Assembly (NCBI GenBank): GCA_024509875.1
Contig: JAMPIV010014848.1
Coordinates: forward strand, 124,001-188,000
Direction of reading: 5' to 3'
DNA length: 64,000 bases
Source of the DNA: Oreohelix idahoensis
Taxonomy: Eukaryota > Mollusca > Gastropoda > Stylommatophora > Oreohelicidae
This document shows positions 1 to 9,345 of the stretch, piece by piece. The position numbers and the translations under genes are program-made. The notes beneath the pieces were generated by a model, which was given only the letters and a program-made list of their open reading frames with translations, searched no databases and was not told where the DNA came from. Position 1 is the first letter of the stretch, and the number at the start of each line of letters is the position of its first letter.

Positions 1-1115
1 CAATGAATTCTGGCACAAACTGGCACAAATTCCTATCTGCTTATGTTCCAGGCTTTTATTTTACACAAATATGAGCTGGCTTCAACGCACTGATGCTTTA
101 TCAAGCTTTTTTTAAACAAGTGGTCTCGAACTAACGCTCCCAAGTGTGTATATCAGCGAGACTGGCCAATGAGCCACGTTTCGACAAGTGTTTGAAAAAA
201 TGTTATCTTTCCCGTCTCCCCTAACAACCAAGATAGTATTTATAGCCCGACCAATCGTGGTTAGGCTTTCATTTGTTGCGCTCCAATCAATTTGGAGTTT
301 ACATGGTAGGCTATTTCTGTAACGTAAATCTTTTTCAAACACGTTTAAAAAAAATCTTATGAGCAGAAATGATTTGGTGTTGTCAGGCATCCCCAATATT
401 TTATTTTGGGTATAATTTATTAATGCCTGGACTATTTGCGTAACGTTTTACATATTCTTTGTCAACAAGCCCTAAGGAACCCAAAAATACTAATTTAAAG
501 GAGCTACGTGGCTGCGTTCAAAATATGCAATTTCTTCTACCTCCTGTTTGGAAGATGTGCTGTCTGGGTACTGTTATGTTTTCAACCGTAAACCCATCTA
601 ATGTTATCTTTTCTAATAAGAGTCTGTTATGATTTATAAACCTAACTCTGGGAAAGGGTAGTGTATTTTATCACTGTCCGTCTGAAAAAGTTAGTGCTTG
701 TAGACTTACACGCGTGATGGCAGCATTTGCGTATCGCGCGAAGCGTGTTTAGTGTTCGGCTTTTTGCCTCTCCCTTCTCTTTTTATCCTTTTGTCCATCT
801 GTTCGTTCGTTTTGGTAACGTAATATAATTAATGTTAGGATTAATTTAGGTCATTACGCAGGGCCTCTCAATGTTTTTCCAAGAAATACAGCACACGTTT
901 CATTGAAGAAGGCGGGTAATAATACAGTAAGCTTTTATATCAACGTGAAAGCGTTACAATTTGCAGACGAAGCAGAAAACAAGGGGGATTTCGAGTACAT
1001 TCTTTGTGACAGCACTGTTATTTACCATTGCTCTTCTCTTTATTTATTATATGTATTTATTAGGCTTTATATTTACCTAATAATTTATATATGTGGATTA
1101 GAATATTTCATGACA
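1..1115 (-). repeat. El1 3' LTR (partial)
   Basis: Direct repeat of 6602-7717. On the minus strand the LTR starts TGTCATGAAA at 1115, directly after a purine-rich tract. Its other end lies beyond the window start; by comparison with the 5' LTR about 1.29 kb is missing from view. Confidence 0.9.
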
Positions 1116-1127
1116 CCTCCCCTCTTA
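1116..1127 (-). promoter_or_regulatory. El1 polypurine tract
   Basis: On the minus strand AAGAGGGGAGG runs directly into the LTR start TGTCATG. This is the expected plus-strand priming site of an LTR retrotransposon. Confidence 0.75.
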
Positions 1128-1182
1128 AAACAGACATTATATGTCAGTCCTTTATTCTATATACACATAGAGAAATTTATTA

Positions 1183-3081
1183 TTATTTCTGGGGTTTACG
1201 GTGATTCTCATCACACGGATGGCGGCTTAAAAAATCCGCTCCCAGATTGGTTTTTCCAGATATATATTCAATGCTAAAATTATATGGAGCCAGAAGCAAA
1301 GACCATCGGAGTAACCTAGAGTTCTCATGCTTAGCCTGTGCTAAAAACGATAAAGGTTTGTGGTCAGTTTGCAACTTAAATGCCTTCCCATATAGATAAA
1401 TATTGAATTTCTTTATTGCCCATATTACTGCAAGACATTCTTTTTCGCTAGTTGAGTAGTTGATTTCAGCTTTATTCAACTTTCTGCTAGCATATGCCAC
1501 TGGGCTTAATTCCCCATCCAATGCATCTGATTTCTGTAGTAAAGTTGCACCTAGCCCAATATTACTTGCATCCGTCCTTACTATGAATTCTTGACTTAAG
1601 TCAGGTAATTTCAAAATGGGTTTACTTGTGAGCTTTTCCTTCAATTCTTGGTAAGTCATTTCACATTGTGGTGTCCATGTAATGCGATCTGGATGTCCTT
1701 TACGTGTCAATTCAGTTAAAGGTGCACATATGGAATTAAAGTTTTTGATATACTTCTGGTAGAAACCACATAATGAGACAAAGGATCTCACGTCCTTCTT
1801 GGTTTGTGGTCTCGGGGCTTTCTGTAGTTTTTCTAAATTCTTTGGGTCAGGGGTCATGTTTCCCTGATAAACTGTGTGTCCCAAAAATTCCAATTCTTTA
1901 CATCCAACGCAACATTTGGTTGGTCGGGCTGTTAAATTTGCCTCCCTAAGTCGATCAAACAGCATGTTCAGAGAGTCAATGTGTTCCTCAAATGTTTCTG
2001 TTGCTATAAGGATATCATCCATAAAATTTGTTATACAGGGATTATTCAGAGGATCCAATAATTTTCTCATCATTCTAGAGAAGACACTAGGTGCATTCTT
2101 CAATCCAAATGGCAATCTATTAAACTCATAGTGTCCTTCTGAGGTACTGAAAGCTAGGTATGGTCTAACCTCAGGCTTTACTGGAATCTGATAGTATCCT
2201 TTACTCAGATCCACTTTTGAGAAATATTTAGCTTTATTTAACCTGGCAAACAGCTGATTTGTATCCGGCAATGGATCCACCTGTCCTTCTGTAATAGCAT
2301 TCAGTCTCCTGTAATCTATACAGAGTCTATGTTCTCCAGAGGGCTTCCTTAAGAGTACAACACCGGAACTATACGAAGACTCACTGTGCGAAATAATTCC
2401 TTCCTTCAATAGATAGTCTATCTCTTCCTTCAAAGCTTTTTCCTTAGCAAACGGAATCGAATATGGTTTCATACAGACAGGTGTGGAGTCTATGAGTTTC
2501 ATATCATATTCCAATAGGTTTGTATGCCCTGGTCGGTCTGTTAACACCTCTGCATGATTATTTAGAACCTGTTGCACTCTCTCTTTCTGAGTTTTCGTTA
2601 AATGTGTACTGATTTTCACCTGTGCTGCTGTCTCACAGGGGTGTAATGGATATTCAAATGATGAAAGTGGTTCCTTTTTCATCTCCATGGCGATGGACAA
2701 GGTCAACAAGTGTGTCTCTTCCTGATGTTCTCTTTCCAAATATTTCTTCAGGAGATTCACATGATAGATTTTTTCTTTCCCCTTCTTATCTATCTTATAA
2801 TTTGTTCTAGACACCTTCTCTAGAACTGTATATGGACCCTGCCATCCAATTTGTAACTTATTCTGACTCCCGGGCAAAAGAAGCAGTACCTTCTCTCCCA
2901 CAGCCAAATCTCTGTCTTTCGCCTTCCTGTTATAATAGGCAGCATGTTTCTTCCTGGCTTGTTTCAAATTTTCATTGGCAAGTTTCCAGCCAGTTTTCAA
3001 CCGAGTGGTCAGCTCATTCACATATTGGTATGAAGATGTAATGTTTTCCTCTGCCTTTTCATCAGTCCACGTTCTTAACAA
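1183..3081 (-). CDS. El1 pol: integrase C-terminus, reverse transcriptase and RNase H
   Basis: Open for 632 codons. Residues 1-120 match the gypsy integrase C-terminus, with a GPY/F-type module (WQGPYTVLEK near residue 80). An RT domain follows (about 190-400), with KVDLSKGYYQ carrying the first catalytic Asp at 291 and FMDD at 353-356. RNase H follows (about 495-620), with TDAS at 503, an SEKE helix at 546 and TDHKP at 572. All RT and RNase H catalytic positions look intact. The integrase part lies before RT, as in Gmr1-like elements. The frame is open a little upstream (a KGPY segment before residue 1), and the first listed codon is TTG, so it probably has no start of its own. It lies in the -1 frame relative to the upstream ORF and overlaps its end. 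The integrase DDE core is missing. Confidence 0.88.
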   Translation of the reverse strand: MLRTWTDEKAEENITSSYQYVNELTTRLKTGWKLANENLKQARKKHAAYYNRKAKDRDLAVGEKVLLLLPGSQNKLQIGWQGPYTVLEKVSRTNYKIDKKGKEKIYHVNLLKKYLEREHQEETHLLTLSIAMEMKKEPLSSFEYPLHPCETAAQVKISTHLTKTQKERVQQVLNNHAEVLTDRPGHTNLLEYDMKLIDSTPVCMKPYSIPFAKEKALKEEIDYLLKEGIISHSESSYSSGVVLLRKPSGEHRLCIDYRRLNAITEGQVDPLPDTNQLFARLNKAKYFSKVDLSKGYYQIPVKPEVRPYLAFSTSEGHYEFNRLPFGLKNAPSVFSRMMRKLLDPLNNPCITNFMDDILIATETFEEHIDSLNMLFDRLREANLTARPTKCCVGCKELEFLGHTVYQGNMTPDPKNLEKLQKAPRPQTKKDVRSFVSLCGFYQKYIKNFNSICAPLTELTRKGHPDRITWTPQCEMTYQELKEKLTSKPILKLPDLSQEFIVRTDASNIGLGATLLQKSDALDGELSPVAYASRKLNKAEINYSTSEKECLAVIWAIKKFNIYLYGKAFKLQTDHKPLSFLAQAKHENSRLLRWSLLLAPYNFSIEYISGKTNLGADFLSRHPCDENHRKPQK

Positions 3082-3083
3082 AG

Positions 3084-5120
3084 CTACATATGGACCTTTA
3101 ATTGTGTGGACCTATTTGTCCATGCACCGGTATGGTCTCTTCCACTCGAAGCTTTATAGTGATGATTTTTCCTCCCAGAATTATCATTCACAAAACGACC
3201 GCTACCAATTTTTCTTTTGGGGCTGTCTCCCCTCTTAAAATTCTTGATGAGAGATTTCCTCTCTACATCCTCTTCCTCCAGTTTGTTTAAGTCCGATTGA
3301 GGGATTGTCGGCTTATCCTGGGGTAAGACATCTTTTTGCACTCTCCGCATAGTGGCCATTGTAAAACAGTTAAGTGAAGCTTGTCCGTGAAAAGGGGCTT
3401 CCCATTCCATTTGGTCCACTTTATCAAATCTATTTTTCTTTTTATTATCAGGCCTAATTTTGCTCCGGGGCGTGTCCAGGTCCTGATCCATGTTCCCACT
3501 TGTGGGTGTTCCCTCATGTGCTATGCTACACCTTTCTACAAAATTTTCAATGTCCCATCTTGCTTTGGGCCAATAATAATTGTGAGCCACCTTTTGAATG
3601 ATGGTACCTATTTTCTCATGGTCCCCATCTGGTTTCACATGTAGGCTCCTTATTAATTCTGTCCTGTATCTTTTTGGAAGAACCAGCTGTCCGTGACCAT
3701 TGGATCTAGCTCCAGTCTTCCTATACATCAACTTGTTTTTCATGTAAAAATCTCCCTTGCCTGGAGTTGTATGACAAGTTGACAATTTTCTGAAACAAGG
3801 CTTGAGTGTTTTATCCCCAGCCTGTGCCTTCCTCATCTCTTCTGGAGTGGTATCCAACATAATATCCTCCTCCTGTCTTGAGGTCGACCTGACCTGAAGG
3901 GTTGCCATATACACAGGTTTCCTTCTGCAACGGTCAGTGTCATGATTGTCCATCTGACAATTTTTACACCACCTTTTTCCTTGGTTGAAAGATTTTCTTT
4001 CATCATATTTCCTTTCATCGAATTGTGGGAATTTATTTTTATTTTCATACCGTGGCCTATCAAATTGGTGCTTACCTTTATTTTGATCCTTAGGATCAAA
4101 TTTATTAAAGTTCTGTGGTGCCCTAAAGTTGTCCACCTGTTTCTTTTTATTACCTGTTACCTCTGCTTGAGCTGCTTGATACCTTTCAGCAACATTTAGC
4201 AACTCACCCAGCCTCTCTGCACCTTGTTCCATGAGAAACTTTCTCAGGTCTGGAGCCATGGACTCTCGTAGTTGCTCTATAAGGACCATTTCCTTAAGAT
4301 CTTGGGTTTTCCCCAGAGAAGTCCATTTCTCCAAGTATGTCTCTATTCGTGCAGAGAACTGGTGATAGGTTTCACCTGACAGTAGTTTAGCATTCCTAAA
4401 TTTTTTTCTATAGAATTCTGCATTCTTTTCATACCTTAACAAAAGAGCCTGCTTTAGCATGTCATAATTTTCCTGATCACCTCTGCTCATTTTTGCAAAA
4501 ACTTCATAAGCTGCCCCACGAAGTCCCTGAGATAACTTTAAGCTCCACCTTTCTCTCTCTAACCCATACGTGGTAGCTAATAGTTCGTACCTATTTATAT
4601 AGCTCTCAATATCATCGTCTTTCTCAACAAAATGATCTAAATGAAAGTTCATAGCTGAGATTGAGGCTCCTTGAGTAACCGTAGCATCAGAGGCAAAGGG
4701 ACTGGCACCATTTTCAGGAGCATGGCCTTGAAACTCAAACTCCCTTAGTCGTAACTCATGTTCCCTTTGTAATCTTTTATCTTCTGCTTCCCTTTCTGCA
4801 GCTAATTTTCTTTCTTCTCTTTCTGCAGCTAATTTCTTCTCTTCTCTTTCTGCAGCCTGTCTTCTTTCCTCGGCTTCTCTTTCTGCAGCTAATCTCTTGT
4901 CTTCTCTTTCTGCCTCCAATTTCTTAGCCTCAGCCTCAATCTGCAACCTCTTAATTTCCTTGTCAGCCTCTAACTTTCTTTCGGCTTCAAACCTTCTTTC
5001 TTCGCGTTCAATAAATTTGTCACATTCCGTAGTAACATAGGCAACCATAACTTGCCCATCTAATCCTAACTCTTTTGCAGTCTGAACCGCAGCAGATCGA
5101 AATTTGGCCAGGTCCGCCAT
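3084..5120 (-). CDS. El1 gag fused to integrase zinc-binding domain
   Basis: 678 codons starting ATG (MADLAKF). The order is: N-terminal helix; a long charged coiled coil rich in E/K/R/A (about 35-130); a capsid-like domain (about 155-325) with the YRKKFR...GETYHQFSAR...YLEKW pattern that resembles the SCAN domain; a basic linker; and a CX2CX4HX4C zinc knuckle (WCKNCQMDNHDTDRC). The protease region seen in El2 and El3 is missing: the text jumps from LQVRSTS to the segment before the integrase zinc domain. That domain keeps H-x6-H (HVKPDGDH) and the YYWP motif, but its Cys pair reads CSIA instead of CPEC. About 150 residues of basic sequence with no catalytic motif follow, then a stop. As a Gag it should assemble particles; proteolytic maturation would need a protease from elsewhere. 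Confidence 0.85.
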   Translation of the reverse strand: MADLAKFRSAAVQTAKELGLDGQVMVAYVTTECDKFIEREERRFEAERKLEADKEIKRLQIEAEAKKLEAEREDKRLAAEREAEERRQAAEREEKKLAAEREERKLAAEREAEDKRLQREHELRLREFEFQGHAPENGASPFASDATVTQGASISAMNFHLDHFVEKDDDIESYINRYELLATTYGLERERWSLKLSQGLRGAAYEVFAKMSRGDQENYDMLKQALLLRYEKNAEFYRKKFRNAKLLSGETYHQFSARIETYLEKWTSLGKTQDLKEMVLIEQLRESMAPDLRKFLMEQGAERLGELLNVAERYQAAQAEVTGNKKKQVDNFRAPQNFNKFDPKDQNKGKHQFDRPRYENKNKFPQFDERKYDERKSFNQGKRWCKNCQMDNHDTDRCRRKPVYMATLQVRSTSRQEEDIMLDTTPEEMRKAQAGDKTLKPCFRKLSTCHTTPGKGDFYMKNKLMYRKTGARSNGHGQLVLPKRYRTELIRSLHVKPDGDHEKIGTIIQKVAHNYYWPKARWDIENFVERCSIAHEGTPTSGNMDQDLDTPRSKIRPDNKKKNRFDKVDQMEWEAPFHGQASLNCFTMATMRRVQKDVLPQDKPTIPQSDLNKLEEEDVERKSLIKNFKRGDSPKRKIGSGRFVNDNSGRKNHHYKASSGRDHTGAWTNRSTQLKVHM

Positions 5121-5286
5121 TGTCTATCAGGTACTTTATATAATGTCTAACCAACAATTCAATCTCTAATGGACAACACAGGCACCGTGAGCTCAACCTT
5201 ATTTAATTCCACCCAAGGATACCTTTTAATTCTTATATTCCCTGAAGTGAATTACCCCCAATATTTTTAATAGGGAAAGATTCAAA

Positions 5287-5306
5287 ATCCCAAGAGCGAG
5301 ACCCCA
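5287..5306 (-). promoter_or_regulatory. El1 primer binding site (candidate)
   Basis: The minus strand reads TGGGGTCTCGCTCTTGGGAT, five bases after the proposed LTR end CTTCACCACA. The layout matches the PBS of El2 and El3, which begin TGGGGGCTCG. The sequence has diverged from them, so the tRNA primer cannot be named firmly. Confidence 0.5.
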
Positions 5307-5311
5307 ATATA

Positions 5312-7717
5312 TGTGGTGAAGTGGGATGTTATAAATACTTATAGGAAACTTAGTGTACTGACTGAGATCAGCTGTGAAGGTATCTATATCTATTAAGAGT
5401 AGTGTATTATAGATAACCTTACTTGCTACCACATATCTATATATCTCAGTCAGAATTATTCTGGAATAGTGTGATGCTACGTTATATGTCTAGGGTATGA
5501 GTATGGTGAAGTGTAAGTCACAACAACAGACAGATAAACAATTTAATTTAATCCACTACTCTTAACAACACTGTGACACTCACATACATATAACACTCTA
5601 TGAGAATAGCTTAAAGAAGTCACTCGTAACGGTTCAAATAACAATATGTATTCATTACTAGCATGAATGAATATGTGTCCTGATTCAACTACAAGGGAAC
5701 CAGGAATCACAATCAATTTAAATTACAAGTTATGTACAGAATGTATTTAATATGAATATTGTAGTGACATATATTAGTACAAATGTTCTATGTGTGTCAG
5801 TTGTGTAGTAGTAAAATGAGGTAATACTGGTTTTGTTTTGTTCAAGCTCTGTTGGTATTGGTCATCATGACTTCAATAGTTTGTCTTTAGGGACTATTAT
5901 TGGAGATGTTCACAGTTCCTGATTTTAAGACAAGTAAATTCCCCTCTGAATGGTATTTTTATAAAGTTATTTCAAGATGAGGGGACATAATGTTGAGCTC
6001 AGCTGGCCAACTCTGCTTATCTTGAGTGATGGCGGCAGGAGAGGACTCCTCTGCTCGAATTCTCCTCTGGGCTCAGGAGACACCTCACTGATAGCTAAAA
6101 AGACCAAGGAGTATGCTGTCCGACTCTGGATTCAGCAAATCTCTGACCAGATGCTGCTCAGTACCATCAAGACCACTGTCCCTGAAATCAAGAAGGATGT
6201 ACCTTCTACTTCATAACTAATTTATATTCTCTTTTACACTGATCACAATACAGCACAAACATTGAGTTCAGAGCATTAGGCCAACTGTCAGCTTCATTTG
6301 ACATACTTTATTCCAGCATTACCATCCTTAATGGTTACTACGCCTCTGCACTTCCAGCATTATTTCTTTCTAGTCAATCATCCAGGTGTCAGTGTACTGT
6401 TTGGCCATTCCATGCCGTTTTACTTCTCTCCGACACCCTCTGTTCAGGCTGGAGCATTTTAGGCTTTACCTCACGTTTGCCACTGAACTACACATATATA
6501 TACAGGCATAAATCAACAATTCACATTCAATTTTCATTAAAAGATATTAAATGGTTCAAGCTTACCACAATTCATACGAATAACACAGATACGTTGATTA
6601 GCAATGAATTCTGGCACAAACTGGCACAAATTCCTATCTGCTTATGTTCCAGGCTTTTATTTTACACAAATATGAGCTGGCTTCAACGCACTGATGCTTT
6701 ATCAAGCTTTTTTTTTAAACAAGTGGTCTCGAACTAACGCTCCCAAGTGTGTATATCAGCGAGACTGGCCAATGAGCCACGTTTCGACAAGTGTTTGAAA
6801 AAATGTTATCTTTTCCCGTCTCCCCTAACAACCAAGATAGTATTTATAGCCCGACCAATCGTGGTTAGGCTTTCATTTGTTGCGCTCCAATCAATTTGGA
6901 GTTTACATGGTAGGCTATTTCTGTAACGTAAATCTTTTTCAAACACGTTTAAAAAAATCTTATGAGCAGAAATGATTTGGTGTTGTCAGGCATCCCCAAT
7001 ATTTTATTTTGGGTATAATTTATTAATGCCTGGACTATTTGCGTAACGTTTTACATATTCTTTGTCAACAAGCCCTAAGGAACCCAAAAATACTAATTTA
7101 AAGGAGCTACGTGGCTGCGTTCAAAATATGCAATTTCTTCTACCTCCTGTTTGGAAGATGTGCTGTCTGGGTACTGTTATGTTTTCAACCGTAAACCCAT
7201 CTAATGTTATCTTTTCTAATAAGAGTCTGTTATGATTTATAAACCTAACTCTGGGAAAGGGTAGTGTATTTTATCACTGTCCGTCTGAAAAAGTTAGTGC
7301 TTGTAGACTTACACGCGTGATGGCAGCATTTGCGTATCGCGCGAAGCGTGTTTAGTGTTCGGCTTTTTGCCTCTCCCTTCTCTTTTTATCCTTTTGTCCA
7401 TCTGTTCGTTCGTTTTGGTAACGCAGTATAATTAATGTTAGGATTAATTTAGGTCATTACGCAGGGCCTCTCAATGCTTTTCCAAGAAATACAGCACACG
7501 TTTCATTGAAGAAAGCGGGTAATAATACAGTAAGCTTTTATATCAACGTGAAAGCGTTACAATTTGCAGACGAAGCAGAAAACAAGGGGGATTTCGAGTA
7601 CATTCCTTGTGACAGCACTGTCATTTACCATTCTTCTTCCTTTATTTATTATATGTATTTATTAGGCTTTATATTTACCTAATAATTTATGTATGTGGAT
7701 TAGAATATTTCATGACA
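5312..7717 (-). repeat. El1 5' LTR, about 2.4 kb
   Basis: On the minus strand it begins TGTCATG (7717) and ends CCACA (5312), giving TGT...ACA termini. The right 1.1 kb is confirmed by the second copy at 1-1115. The left limit (5312) is inferred from the terminal ACA next to the primer binding site and could shift by a few bases. At about 2.4 kb it is much longer than the LTRs of El2 and El3. Confidence 0.75.
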
Positions 7718-9066
7718 CCATCTACGATCGAGTGACCGCTTTCAAAATGGCGGCGTATCAGCGAAATGTGTATCGGACAGAGGAAATCGCCAACGATAAA
7801 ATAAAACGAAGGGAATCCGTATGAAAAGGATTTTACATTTCAGTACAGGGAAGGATGGTGTATAACTGCATATAAGATGGAACGGTAGGAAGTTCTCATT
7901 TACGGAGATATATGCGTATTTCGGCTGCCCACAGTTACGCTAAAAGCATGTAAACTCACTTCTGTTCTAAATATTAAAATCAACAAATAACAGTTTGGGA
8001 ATTTACATGGATAGGAAGATAGAGTTTTATCCGCTGTATAAAACTAGATAAGATGGAACAATATGGATATTATATATGCCGAGAATGATAAAGGCAAAAT
8101 TTCAGTCGACGCACAGATCTGCCGAAATCACTGTTCGGGAAGGATTTTTCAGGTTAGGTTTAAGCTGTGACGTCGGTACTCTCCGATACGTCCGCGCTAT
8201 ACGTATTTAAAGCGGATCGGTAAACTGAGAGAGATACACAACGCAAGAGGTTGAGACAAGACTGAGGGCAGATAACGCCACGACTCTAAATCCATCTGAA
8301 GTGTGAGCGGATCGCCAGAAAATTTCAGTCTAAGTGTCTGGAGTCTGAGGACTGTCCAGTATCAGAAGCCGGTGCAGTTCATCCGAGGCCATCCCACAAA
8401 AGTGCAGGACCCCAAAGAGTGAACTTCAACTGGTCATTGGCATCCCTACTGTTGGGCCTACCAAGTCTGATATCAGCAAAGGACAGTTTCCGCAGTATCA
8501 AGTTGGAAAGATAAGTGTCCTGTTTGACACTGACCACCTATACATGTGAAACAGCCAATAGTTGAAAACAATAAGTAACCATACATAAACTCAGTCAACT
8601 GATGACAGTTATCCTAAAATTCAAAGGACTAATAACAGTGATTTCAGTAACTTTATCCTTTAAGATCTTGAAGTCTAAACAGACAATAATAGTAATTGTG
8701 TGAATATTTTTATATATATATGTGTATACTCTTTTCCAACTAGTAGAAATAGAATATTAGTGTAATTATTAAACTATTTTAACTGTACCTGAGGATTTAT
8801 TCACTTCTTCCATTTGTGGTTTCAGTGAATGTTCATTTTACTTATCCCCTAGAATAAAAGTAATCATAAGATAGTCACAGGGAGGAGACACCTTAAATCC
8901 TGGTACTACTTCTTACCAACTGGGCCAGGGTTTTCACAGTCTGACTATTTTTATGATAACAATACACCAGTGCTTATTTCTAAGACTGGGGTATTACTTG
9001 TAAGACCAGAACTCTTTACTGGCATACTGTTACATAATAAATAATTTTAAATAACCTCCCACTACA
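7718..9066 (+). repeat. El2 5' LTR, interrupted by El1
   Basis: Matches 11889-13235. Compared with the complete 3' LTR, it lacks the first 54 bases (TGTCGCAAAATTGG onwards) and begins abruptly at CCATCTACG immediately after El1's LTR terminus. The simplest reading is that El1 inserted here; the missing piece should lie left of the window. It ends CCCACTACA. Confidence 0.88.
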
Positions 9067-9067
9067 G

Positions 9068-9089
9068 TGGGGGCTCGTCTGCGGGATAT
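9068..9089 (+). promoter_or_regulatory. El2 primer binding site (tRNA-Pro-like)
   Basis: Begins TGGGGGCTCGTC one base after the LTR end. These 12 bases are complementary to the usual 3' end of tRNA-Pro; after that the match breaks (TGCGGGATAT). Confidence 0.6.
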
Positions 9090-9345
9090 ATCTTTGATAT
9101 TCCTGAGCCAACTTTCTATTTCTGCTGTGTAGAATATTTTTTTTTCTTTTTTGAAAATTTTTTTTTGAAAAAGTAACATAGTAGGAAATAATTATATTTT
9201 TAGGAGTACCATTGAGTACAGATAAAGAAAGCTGTTTCATATATGGTGAAGTCAGTTTAATTAACTTTAATTTTAACTAAGTTAATTATATTGTAGTAAA
9301 TTAGTTTGAGTAAGATCACTTGCCCTACTAGACTACAGATACATC

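Larger units (their letters stand above)
1..7717 (-). mobile_element. El1: Ty3/gypsy (Gmr1-like) LTR retrotransposon, left end outside window
   Basis: The element reads right to left: 5' LTR (5312-7717), primer binding site (5287-5306), gag plus integrase zinc domain (3084-5120), integrase C-terminus plus RT plus RNase H (1183-3081), polypurine tract (1116-1127) and 3' LTR (1115 leftwards out of the window). The visible part of the 3' LTR (1-1115) repeats 6602-7717 with only about ten substitutions and a few short indels, so insertion was recent. Integrase sequence lies before RT, unlike ordinary gypsy elements. The protease and the integrase catalytic core are absent, so this copy is probably non-autonomous. 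It lies inside the 5' LTR of El2. Confidence 0.9.

Noticed and set aside
903..1277. Plus-strand 124-codon ORF spanning the El1 LTR border
   Set aside because: Crosses an LTR/interior junction and part of the opposite-strand pol frame; a shadow.
5977..6216. 79-codon ORF inside the El1 LTR
   Set aside because: Antisense to the element, no recognised motif; kept only as a note in the LTR finding.
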